Origin: Liquidambar formosana
Lineage: Eukaryota > Streptophyta > Magnoliopsida > Saxifragales > Altingiaceae
DNA: 64,000 bases
Reading direction: 5' to 3'
NCBI GenBank assembly: GCA_039720395.1
Contig: CM077828.1
Span: forward strand, 17,644,264 to 17,708,263
Shown: positions 46,534 through 59,700 of the stretch, one piece after another
How the letters are laid out: each line of letters begins with the position of its first letter
Numbering within the stretch: the stretch's first letter is position 1
The notes under the pieces: model-generated
The model's input: only the letters and a program-made list of their open reading frames with translations
The model's database searches: none
Told to the model about the DNA's origin: nothing
Translations under genes and position numbers: made by a program

Positions 46534-49500
46534 GGGGTGGTGTTAGGGATGTTGGTAAGAATATTCCACCTATATTTGAGTTTACATCATAAACAAAAAC
46601 AAATAATATAAAAGTATTATTCGAGTACAATGTGAAGCAAACATTGATTCCAAGAAGTCCCACTTGCCTAGAATAACTATTTTGTAAGTGGAGAAATCTG
46701 TATCTCATGGAAGAGAATGAACAATATATATATATATATATATAAATAATTCACCAATTCAGAGCATGCCTTTCAAAGTGCACAGCAATTATCCAAATTT
46801 TTTTTAGATTTGGTTGTCTAGTTTAATTATTTTAATTTTTTCTATTTATATATATATATATATAAATTTCTTCCCTCTAAAACTTGCTATTTTGTAAACT
46901 CTCGCTCCCTCTCCAAAAAATTCAGCTAATATTGCAAATACGTTGGAGAGAACACACCACCTCTTCTGCTCTGTTCTACAGATTAGAAAAGGGCAGGACA
47001 CACAGTAATGGGGGATTTTATAACAGGGTGATCATAACTGTTCGGAAGTCCCACATCCCACATCGTTTAAATATAAAAAATTGATATAACTTGATATACC
47101 TATTTAGGACCCTTCACCTATAAGCTTAAGCTTGTAAGTGGAGGGTACATTAAGTCATATCAACTTTTTTCTTTTCTCTTTTTTTTTTTTTTTTTTTTCC
47201 TTTTCTTTCCTTTTGGTATACTCCCTGTATACATGGCTTTTGCCTTCTCTAAGGCCACCAAACTCCCACAAAGGACTGATCATTCCATTCTCTAAGGCTA
47301 CCAAACTACCACGATTTTTGGCTAATGGAATCACCATTCCATTCCCACCCTCATTCACTTATAACAAGCATAGCCTTAGAGTATTAAGGCCTATGATTTA
47401 GCTTTAAAAAACTGCACATCCAGTATCTTCTTTAAGTTTCGCCAACCTATTCACAATAATTCTCTAATCTCAAATTATTCCCACTGGTCGTCATTATTAA
47501 TCAAAAGATGAAAGTACAAAAGAAAAGGAAATAAAAGGGAGAACCAGGAGTCCACCCAGGCAAGGCCGAACAGAACAATCAAAAACATAAAGCAGAAGCA
47601 TAAACTTCTAAACTAACTACACACAGCCTACTGAAAAACAGAAGCAAAAACGACCAAACTAACTACACACAGCCCTCCAATTAGCTTTCACTAAAAATAA
47701 AGGAATATCATCAAAATCCTTGGATGATTTTGCCCAAAAAAAGCACTTTATCCCAAAGATCAGCCAAGGAAGATTCCTTATCCTCAAAAATCCTCCCATT
47801 CCTCTCAAGCCAAACAACCCAAAATACTACCAAAAAAGCACAATTCCACAAAGTTCTCGCCTTCTTGCCCCTCCCCAAACCCCAAAACTTTATGTCATAA
47901 AAACTCCTAACACAACCAAGCGCCACCCAAGCCTCCTCGCCAAAGCTAAATAGCCTCTACCATAGCATATAAGCCATAGAACAATCTAAAAATAAATGAT
48001 CAACAGTTTCAGCTGCCCCCCTACACATGATGCACCACTGTGGGCATGCAAAAAGAAATGGCCTCCTTCTTGAAACCTGTCATTAGTATCGATTCCTTTG
48101 TGAAACACAATCCAAGCAAAAACTTTAACTTTGAGAGGCGCTTTAGTTTTCCAAATTAAGTCTGAGTGGAAACAAGAAAGAATATGAGAGGAATCAATCA
48201 ATTTTTCAAAATAAGACTTACAAGAAAAATCCCCTAAGAGTCAGCAATCCAAACCCTATTATCTAGAATAAACAAACTCAATGAAAAACCTTCCAAAATG
48301 GTCAACAAGGAAGCTAAATCTGAACTCTCCCTCTCATTAAGATTACGAAAGAACTTAAAATCCCACCCAAAAGATTGAGATTCACTAGAAACCATGGATG
48401 AAATAGAAACATTATGAGCCAAAGAAAGTCTGTACAACCGAGGGAATAAAGAGCAAAAAGAAGCTTCATCCCTCCAATGATCTTCCCAAAATCGAACTCT
48501 ATCACCTTTCCAAACTGACAACGAAGTGAACTCCAAGAACCTATCCAAACCCTGGGAAATAAATTTCCATGGACTCCTAGCCGATATCCTAGAACTTGTT
48601 TGAGCATCCCACCCATTAGCTTGTAAGCCATACTTACTCTTGATAATAGCGTATCATAAAGAATCCCTCGAGAGCAAACTTCCATAACCACTTGCCAGTT
48701 AAAGTAATATTTCTTTCCACAATGTTTCCCAAAGCTAACCCCTCCATGACTCTTGGGTCTTGAAACAATCTCCCATCTAACCAAATGGTCTCTCTTACCT
48801 TCACCACTACCTTCCCATAAAAAATCTCTCATCAACTTCTCCAAAGAACGAGCAACCTTAACAGGAACCCGAAAAACCTCAAAATATGGATTCCCCCCAA
48901 AGGGCAATCCCAAATAAATGAGAGGCCACTCCCCTACCAAGCATCCCAAATGTCCAGCTAATCTCTGAATCTTTTCGCCCTCACAATAAATACCCACAAT
49001 GGCACACTTACCCATGTCTATCTTAAGCCCTGAAACCAGCTCTGAAACCAGCTCAAAGATATGAAAAATGACTTGAAGATTTAAAAACTTTTGTTCATCC
49101 CCAAAAGAGAAAAATAATGTATCATCAACAAATTGTAGGTGTGAAACCGATACCTTATCTCTACCAACCTCAAAGCCCTCAATCAAACCTACCTCTCTAA
49201 CTCTATCCAACAACCTGGCCAAAACATCGGCTACTAAAGTGAACAAAAAGGGGGATAAAGGATCACCTTGTCTCAAACCTCTCAAAGCCATGAAACACTT
49301 GCATGGTTTTCCATTTACAAACACTGAAAAATTGGTAGTAGACAAAAATCTAGAAATCCATTTCCTCCACCTCTCACCAAAACCTTTCTTTTCTAACACA
49401 AAATCCAAAAAACCCCAATCCATACAATCGTAAGCCTTCTCAAAATCAAGTTTAAACAACAAACCCTCCATTTTTCCAACCCTATAACTCTCCACTACCT

Positions 49501-50767
49501 CATTAGCTATCAAAACCAAATCTAAGATCTAACGACCTTCCACAAAAGCACCCTGACTATCTGAGATTGTCTCCTTTGAAACCTTTCTCATCCTAATGGA
49601 TAGGACTTTAGCCAAAATCTTATATAATGATGAAACCAAGCTAATTGGACGAAAGTCCTTAATTTTTCAGGGAATCAAACTTCTTAGGAATCAAACAAAT
49701 AAATGTGGCGTTTGTGCACTTGTTTACAACTCCTTTGTCAAAAAATTCAGCAAAAACTTTCATCAAATCATCCTTAATCACTTCCCAACACTCCTGAAAA
49801 ACAGCTATAGTGTAACCATCTGGTCCGAGAGCCTTATCTCTACAACAATCAAAAACAACCTCCTTAACCTCCTGCATCTCAAAGGGTCTCTCCAAAATTT
49901 GTGCACTAGCCTCACTGATAGGAGACCAAGACAACCCATCAAGCACTGGTCTTTCCTTTCCATCCGAAATATAAGGAGAAGAAAAGAATTTATAAATTTT
50001 ATCCACAATATCCTCTTCCTTTTCAATCACTGAACCCCCCTCAACTTCTAATTTATTAATCACTTTCTTCCTCCTACTCCCATTAGCTACTCTGTGAAAA
50101 AATTTAGTATTGCTATCTCCCTCTTTCAACAACTTAACCTTAGCTTTTTGGGTCCAAGACACTTCCTCCCTAAAATTCACCTCCTCCAACTCTTCCTTTA
50201 AAACCTTCATTTCTACTCTTAAGCTCTCATTAAAGCACCCTTCTTCCTCCAAATGGTCCAAATCCTTGATTTTACTAACTAAGGAATTTTTCAAAACTCT
50301 AACATCACTAAACACCTCCCTGTTCCACTCTTTAATATTTGATTTGATGAGTTTCAGTTTTGTCATAAATTTAAAACCTCATTATATCTCCTACTAAATA
50401 GCTTTTTGTTGGTCAATGTTGATTCATCTCAATTTAATGTGTGTTTTTTGTGTGTGTGTGTGTGTGTGTGTGATATGATGAATGGATCATGCTTCATTTA
50501 CACAGTTCTTGGTGAATGTCAATTTTAATTCTTTCAAACACAAACTGGAATTGGCTTCAAAATCACAATTTTTAGTTCAAATTCTTTCTGCCTTCCAATC
50601 ATTGGAATCATAATTCTGATAATTGGCTTCAAATCACAATTTTTAGTACAAATTCTTTCTGCCTTCCAATCATTGGAATCATAATTCTGATAATTCCAGC
50701 TTAATTCCAATTCTGGGTACCAATCGGACCCTAATTGTTAGACAAAGTGCCTGACTTCGACATTTGA

Positions 50768-50798
<31 letters not shown>

Positions 50799-53700
50799 TG
50801 AAATGTTGGTGATAGACTAGTCTACAAAGTTCAGTAAGAGCCAGAAAGTATTCAGGTTGTTTTATGATTTTAGAGATTATTAGGTTGTGCAAGGATTTTG
50901 CAAAGAGCTAGTACTATATGGCGAGCCTGGAACATATTCAAATAATTGTAGATCTACAATTTTATTGGTTTCTATATACATATAGGTAGAATTTACCTAT
51001 ATTAGGTTCAGAACGTTTATGGTGTTTTATCTTGTTCAAACAATGAATTGAAAGATTAGATCTATTCAATTATCCAAGAATTAGGCAAGTAAATCTGAGC
51101 TTCATACAACTCTGTCACTATCTGTATTTTCAAGCGTTAGATAAACCTGTTTCAGATGCTTCTCATAACTCTTGCATCAAGCACTAGCATATGAGGGAGT
51201 ACTGAGTAGGAATGCTTGAAGTATTTTTGATGTGTAAGTGCTATTTTCTGTAACTAAATTCAGAAACACTTCACCGATCATTGGTGAGTAAGAGAACTTA
51301 CTTAGATAAAGCAGTGCACCATGATTGCATGAAATGCTCCATATGTGGTGATACAAGCTCCGGACAGACCCAAGCAAGCCTCCCAAGGGTGATGGCACCA
51401 TTTTCTATGAGTGACTTGTTGAGCTCCTGCTCAGCATCACAAAATGCAATTTAATAAACAGCCAAAAGTACAAACATACATATGTACAAGAATTTATGAA
51501 AGAGACAACCACCTCCGCATGCTGAAGTATTGGGACTAAGCATGAGATCACTGTCATCACAATTGGGGAAATGTCTTGATTAACCTGAAATTTGTAAATC
51601 AAGATGTAACTATAATACTTGCATTTTTTTATTTATAAAATGGCATTATGGAAAAATTCATGCATTCCATTGACTGTTGATAGAAAAATTCATGCATTGA
51701 GAGTTTGCCTGAAGGGCTTCCTCGTTATCAAAAAAAGGTCGAAAACTATAATGAAATACATTAGTAAATCTGGTATAGAGAGAGATCAGATTAGCTTTGC
51801 ATAAGTTTATTCTTTGAAGAATCAGAGAAAGGGTCAACTAAAGGATGGGTCAACTTATCTGGCTTTGCAGATCTACCACATCCATTCCCATATCTTTGTG
51901 ACTTTGTCGGTATCATTGTATATTATAATGTTCACAGACATGAAATTAGGAACCTGGGGGACATTTAACATAATTGAGCTTTTGGAGACCTAATGAGGGG
52001 TTGGAGGGTCTCTTCCGGATCTAAGATTAGTAGGACAGTTTGGAGATGTGTCCCACGTGATTTGTTGTTTGGAAGGAAAGAAACAAAAGACTTTCGAGGA
52101 GGTGGAAGTCTCGTCGGTAGAGTTGAAGTTTATCCTTGCAAAAACTGCTTACTTTGGATCTGGCATTATAGACCAGTGAAGCCCAAGGCCCATGAGAACT
52201 ATGAAACTTGTGTGGGTGGCCCCAAGGGGTTTAGCAAGAGTTAAACTCAGGACCTCCGCTTCCTGAGGAGTAGTCCCTTGCCAACTGAGCTACCCCTTGG
52301 GTTTCATTATACTTTTCGACCTCTAAATTGATTGTATCCATATATTTTCATCACCACAACCACGGTGTGTATATATGTGTTGCCCACGCATCAACAACAT
52401 CCCCTGTAAAATAAATACATAAAATTATAAAGCAAGCTTGGTCTGCCCTCAAAGATGGGGGACAATTCACAGGAGAGAACCACTTCTGCTTATATGAGTA
52501 AGGTTCCCACCCCCCCCCCCCCCGCGGGAAAATAATTATAAAAAAATAATAATAATAATTTTAAAAAAGAAAGAAATCACACATTATACTTTGTTCCTGC
52601 TAACTTAGTTCATGTTATAAGACTGGCATCATGTTTCATATATATTTCTCCAAGGACAGAATTGACTGTATGACAGGCATGCCAATCCACAAATCTTGTC
52701 ATACAGACATCAAAATATCAAGTGACTTTGGGTAATCAACTGAAGCATAAGACACAATGCCACAAAGCACTGAGGATGATAATAGAATAATAGCGGCTAC
52801 AGTCATGAAAATGCAACCTACCAAGAAAAAAGTCAGCATCCTTTAAAATTAGAAGTCAGCAAAAGCAACATGTTCTATTTGATCTGAACTTCATCGAAAG
52901 CCCCATTCTATTTAAATTTAGAACCAGCCTATTTCAAGACCCAATGGTGCAGCAAAAGGCCTGCATGATAAAGTTCAGCTGTACTGCAGTAAAAAGGCAC
53001 ACATACCTTGACTGCTAGTTCTCCAATCGCCCAACATGCATTATTTGCTACTGAAATAGTTTCCTTCAGCTTAGGAGTGTTCTGTATAAAGCACTTGTTA
53101 TGTAAATAATAAGGCTGACAAAAATATTGCTAAGATTCATCAAACGAGCTCTACTTACCAGTTGCTTGGCTGCAACATCAAGAAACTCAGATAAACGAGG
53201 GCGCAAATGAACAGGACATACCTAATGAATATCGCAGAAGGGCTTCAATATACATTAAACAGGATAGATTAATACAACTGCCTAAACAATACAGTCAAAA
53301 AGCTTCCAGTGCCTGCAACTGGTCTTGTGGCCCATTATTAAATAACTGCCTCCTCCATAGAAGAGTTACAAAGTGGAAAGTCCTCAAACCTGGCAAACAG
53401 CTTATGGAATGAGGCGTAAACCTAGCCTGTGGGCTAGGCATAGGGTTATGTTATCCAGTGTCTATAATTTTGGCCTTCGCCTTCTTCAATAAAATTCTTA
53501 CTTCATAAATAAATAAAAAAAAAGAGTTATCCAGTGTCTATATTCTCAACTTACCCTCGCAAGGTCTCCAAGAAGTGCAAAGGCACTTTGTCGGACATCA
53601 GAAGCATCGTCCATGCAACATTGCAGAAGCAGGTCCCTTAGATTACCTTGTGAAACCTGCAAAAGAAGTAATATCCAAACATTTAAGCTAGCACCCTTGT

Positions 53701-56700
53701 ACATGTTGCATGGCTTTTCCAATCTAACAGTATGTTTAACTAATCTTTAGGAGTACGCATCCCATACAGAAAGAATGAATTTCTGGTCTGCTACAACCTC
53801 ATAATATGCATCCCATCAGAATCAAGATCTAGAACATGCAGACAAATTATTAACACCTATATATGATTACTGTTTTTCTGCTTTTATCTCCTTGATACAG
53901 AATCGGGATGTATTAAGAATAAAAGGGAAGCAAAAGGAACTATAGTGTACACAAATCCCATTGCATTACTAAACAATATTTTATGTAGAAGATCATCACA
54001 TAGAATGACTTTGCGTAATTTACATTTTACTAGAAGAACATCTTTCAGCAAAAGCTAAAGACTATTTTATGACAGGAAAAGCTTTACACTTACAAAACAG
54101 AAGCAACCAAAAACACACAGATAGCTTTTATTATATAAATGCCTAATCTAGAATATTTTCCTCATTAAAAAATTTGGGAGCACGGGAAGTACCAAACTCT
54201 CTATCCCACTACCAAGGCCTTCTGCAAGTCCAGAGAGAAGATCAAGACAGCATACAATAAACTCTTTGTCATACTGAATCCCAGCTGAAACAGGATCAAC
54301 CTGCAATGTAATATGAATCAATCCCAGCAGCCACATGAGTACATGGCCAAGAAAGTGTGAATCAATGTGCTGACAGATAGACATATTTCGAACAAAACAT
54401 ATTGTTCATGAAGCAACACATGTTATACAACCACTTAAGCAGAATGTAGAACTTCTATCCTTGTAATACAGATGAAGTGATAATATATGGAGCTATGAAT
54501 GCCGTACTACAAAATCTTATTTCATAAGAGGCATTAATAATTGTTCAGAAAGGCACATATGGATATATTCCCATTTCCCAGTATGCAGACAGAAATTCGT
54601 AAGTTAATAATTTGCTAGAAACTGGATAAAATCCTTGCAGAAACTTATTATTTAATTTATATAGATAATACTATTGCTATAAACTTTAGAACACCCATGG
54701 GTATTATCAATCATCTATTTTAATTTATTCAATTCAACTATAACTTTAAAAAAATTTATCACTACTTGCCTTCAATACTTTTAATTATCAAAACTGAGAG
54801 CCTTGTCCTGAATGCTCTTAATTGGTTAGAGAGGAAATACTCTTGTTGGAAGCCTAGGCCTACGGTCGTGGTGGCCCTTTCAATGAAGAACCCTTTTTGG
54901 TCCAAAAATTTATGCCCCTGGTAGTAATTGAGTTTCTTGAAACTTTATTTTAAGCTTTTTACGTGCTTTATATATAATTATATATTATAAGTCGGTAAAA
55001 GTCAAGATAATGTTCACACATCACTGTTCATGCAGTACTATTCCCATTATTGTAGCAATGAACAATCAAGGTTATTTGGTATTTTCAAGTTATTTTACTA
55101 ATGGTATTTTGTGAAAAGGATTTATTTGTTTTAAGGAGTAAGATTTAGCATTATTAGAGTTTGTAGTTTTATATAAATGGCCCTTCTCTTTTGAGGAGAA
55201 TTAATATAGAATGAGGAATTTACATCTTTGAAAGCTTTGTTTAGAGGCGGGTTTGCCTCGATCTCTTCTTTATCTCTCTTTCTTCTTTCTCTTTCTTCTT
55301 CTTCTTCTTATTCTACATATTCTTCTTTTACTTCTTTCTTTCAGAATCTCTGATGTTCTCAAACCTGAAAATCAGTAAACCTAGCAAGAAAATGCTAAAA
55401 AGAGTAGGAAAATGGAAGGGAAAGTTTGGGAAAATCAGAAATTCTTTGATTCTCGAGAGAAACAGAGCAAGTTGCCCTAATACAATCTGTTACAAGTGAA
55501 TATTCTGATAAAACTGATTCTAACAACTTCAATCAACCTATTTATAGAGGAAAAATTTGCCCTTAGTAGATAACAAACTATCATTAGGAGTTTCTAGTTA
55601 CATACTTACATGTAACATAAAGAAAAGAGACTAAAAGAAGCTGAAATCAGCTGCTGTAGTTGCTGGACAGTGACTAATATGCCACATCAATCTCTTTGAC
55701 AGAAAATATAAACTGCTACCAAATCTACAATATTCAAGACCCTATTAATTCCCTAGTTCTAATTCCAAAATCCTATTCTACCAAACCCTAACTACCCCTA
55801 AACATTCCCACAAAAAACCCCAATCCTAAATCCCAACTTTAAGGCTATTCCCTGAGCAATCTTTCATCATAACATCAACTGTCCATGAAATGATACCATA
55901 TTCCTGCAAGGCAAGTTAGTGGCAATTGAGTCATCCACCAAACCTTTACCAAGAGCAGTTGGTACATAAGGAGAGCTACTCTACAACTAAACTAAGGCTA
56001 ACGAGTATCTTAAATCCTTTTAATTCTAAAGCATTAATCCATAATTTCAACTAGTGTTCACTCCTACTCTAATTCTATCAATAATATTTTATTCGTAATT
56101 GAGGTTGATTCATTCGTATCATTGAAATATTTTACTTCATTAAAAAGGTAAAATAATACTATATATGTGAGGTTGATTCATTCATAATTGGACTATACAT
56201 ATCCTTGGATTTTTCTCCCTTTTGAAGCCTCCAACTCCCAGTAACTCACTTAGAAAACATGTGATAGATAAAACAAAAAGGAAAACAAAATTGTAGCAGA
56301 AAAGAACCAAACGTGTGTGTGTGTGTGTGTGTGTGCATGCATGTAGAGAAAGAGAGAGAGAGAGAACAAGAACCTAAGACATAAATGGAAGTACCTCAAA
56401 TGATTAAAGAATTCATGTGTTCCATGTGCTATCTAGGCATTGATAACACGGATCTCTCCATTCCAAATGCATATAAATTTTATCAAACAAAAAATTATAG
56501 TAAATGCACTATGTATCTGACATCCCATGAAGCAAATTATAGTCCCTACCAAAATGGCAGGTGGTGGCTAAGCACAGGGGCGGAGCCAGGGGGGGGCCTT
56601 GGGGGGCACGTGCCCCCCCTGGCTGAAACTTTTTTTTTTTTTTTTTTGGGAGAGATATTACCATTTCATGATTATTTCTCAACATAATGCCAAAAAGAGG

Positions 56701-59700
56701 AAGATAGCAGTCATTTTAAAGTATATTTACAGTCAATTTGTGATAAGTTGACAAAAAAAATCCTTTTCGTGGTATTAAATTGAAAAATGATAACTAAAAA
56801 GTAATTTTTTAAAAAAATTTGCTTTCTAGGGCTTTTAGTTCCCAGTTCCCACTTCATAGAATCATAGCACAGTGCCCCCCTTGGAGATAAATCCTGGCTC
56901 CGCCCCTGGCTAAGCATATCAAACTGAGCAACAATTATAAATATATGACTTTCTTTCATTAAGGAAAAAAAAACAGTCCAAATGCACTAACATCAGGATA
57001 CGTAACATAATCGAATATTAATCATTACAAACAGCACAAACATCAATATAAGGTAATTAACTATAACATAGAATACAATTATACAAGAAAACACCAAACC
57101 ACCATAAAGCAATGGTGGCTGCCTATCATTGAAATAATAAATCACAAACACTGATTCATTAAAATAATCAAAATATCACGTTTATTGAAACCTTTGCCAG
57201 CTGTTGGGTCTGTATGATGGTTAAGCACCTCTGAAATACTGGCTCAGCGAATTGAGAAAAGCCTGTACCCAATGCCTGAAAGAAGTAAAACACATCATTC
57301 TTTTGTATCATTGTAACTCCCACTTAGTATCCCTAAAAAATAAACCTTATTTTCAATAATCACAGACATAACAAATTAACTAATAATAAATAAATAAAAG
57401 AGCAGTACAAGTGCATGTGGTCACTACAGTAAGAAATTAAAAAAACATTATAGACCAATAGAATATATATTAAGAACATTATGCACGTACTTTCCTCCAA
57501 TGGGATTTAAATTTTCAAGAAAAATGTAATGGATCATTGGATCCCCAGGTTTAAAACTCAATGTACATCTCACAAATGATACTACATTGGAGCTGGGCCC
57601 CTTAAAAATAATCATTGTTTTAGAAGTACCATCAGACCTGGAACTTCTGATGAGTTCAAAAAATCAACTTCAAATGGAACCATATAAACAATTGTTTTAT
57701 GAGAACCATATAAACAGTATATGATAGATCTTGGTTACATGTGGATTAATTGATGGTTCCAGGAGTGGTTGTTCTGGCGATAGGGCTTTCATAAAAATGC
57801 TACTTTCTGTATACTGCTCAGTTATAGAATGGAACATTGAAGTTCACATTTTCTTCCATATGTTGTCAATTAAAGCGTGGCAACAGAGTATGCAGCATCA
57901 TAGAGCTAATGTCAGGATTCGGGAGTCTTCCACCAAGACAGATTGCAAGATACAGGACTAAAATTTCTGCAAAGACATTTTGTCCTCGAATTTATTAGTC
58001 TCCAACCTAATGCAACTTGCCCACATAAAACTGTCTAACATTGTAGTGTACCAATCTGATAAAAATCTGAGAACAGGAAAATAAAAAATCTGTTAAGAAT
58101 CTGGTCTCAATATAGACATTAACTCCGGACATTGTTGAAAAAGATGTGACATTATAAACTTCTACAAACTTTTATCAAAATATTGCCTATTGATGTAGAA
58201 AATGTAGCCAAAATAAATCCAATTTTTTGTCATAATATGACTTGAATCTATCATTACAACTATTAGTGCTCAAAAATAAGTATAGCAGGGATGACTATGG
58301 TCTTGCAGACACACCATATTATAGCTTCTACAGTCTATTTCTCCTGAAATTCCAGCTTATTGGTCAAACTAGGAACTTAATTATTTACACGATATACACA
58401 AAATCCCATGAACAAACCAATCGCTTAGGTCAACGTCAGAAGAAGTCAGTAATATATATACCTGTGCTATGGAAGTAAAACATTCCAGCAGTGGGAAAAG
58501 GTCTTTGTCTGAATTTGAAAGTTGTTGCCACTTTGTGATTAATGGTGGCATCAGAATGTCAAGATACGTGGGCTGCAAATCATCAGGATAGTAAATCAGC
58601 ACATATTTGTGTTAACAATAAATGCAAGACGCGTTAAGCTTTCTGTACAAATGGCTGACTTTACACCTCAATGGAGAAAAGGGCTTTTTGTCTAGGTTGG
58701 TTTTTTTTTTTTTTTTTTTTTTGGGGGGGGGGTGTCCTCTACATTATATAACTTACCTGATTTTTTTTTTCTTTTTGATAAGATATAAGTTACCTGATTT
58801 AGTTCCCCTCCAACAGCATCTGCCAAGGTTCCAATAGCATCATATACAATTCTGAGGTTCCGTCTCTGAATAGAATTATATAACAATAAAGTTAAACAGA
58901 AGCAAAGGAATGAGAATATAATGTGCTAGTAACCATAACATAGTATGTAAGTTTCCCTATGCAATCAATCATGATTACTTGATGATAAGCTCAGTATATG
59001 AAAGGGCCAGCAACCAACCTGATACTTCCCAAAAGCACACATTAGGTGCTGCAGAATGGTTTCCAATCGAGGTGCCAACTCTTCTGCAGCTTCCTGCTAC
59101 CAAATAAAACAACCATTGAAATCCACAACTAATTGAAAACATAAATGAATTAATTAAACTGCATCTATAGCAAGAACCTCTTCAAGTGTTGCAAAAGCTG
59201 AACAAGCAGCCTCTTGCACCCGTTTGTTAGTATCCAAAATTCTTCGTAGAAGACCCATAAGAATTTTGTCAAATTGCTCATAGCCTTTTTGATGGCCAAT
59301 ACCCTGAAATAGAGAAGAGAAATTGCCAAATTATAAAAATGTTTAAGAACCTAAAATGGGTGAAGGTTCTAACATAGTGAAAACTTTTGTTAAGAATTAA
59401 CAAGGCACAATTTGGTTCCAAATAGGGTTTTTTTTTTTTTTTTTTTTTTTTTTTGGATGAAGTAAATTTTTGGGTTAAAAACACTTCAATGCCACTAATT
59501 TTACCAACATGTTTCTATTGAGTCTAAAAAGAATTTAATTGGACAAATTAGTCCACTAACTTTTCTAATAGATTTCAATGTGGTCCATTTGTGGATGTCT
59601 GTCAACTCACTAACAGAAGGAGCACGTGAAACGCACATGAGTGCATACGTGGCGTTGATGTGGACTGTCTGGTGTGACCTCGGGACATTTCCCTCTAAAA

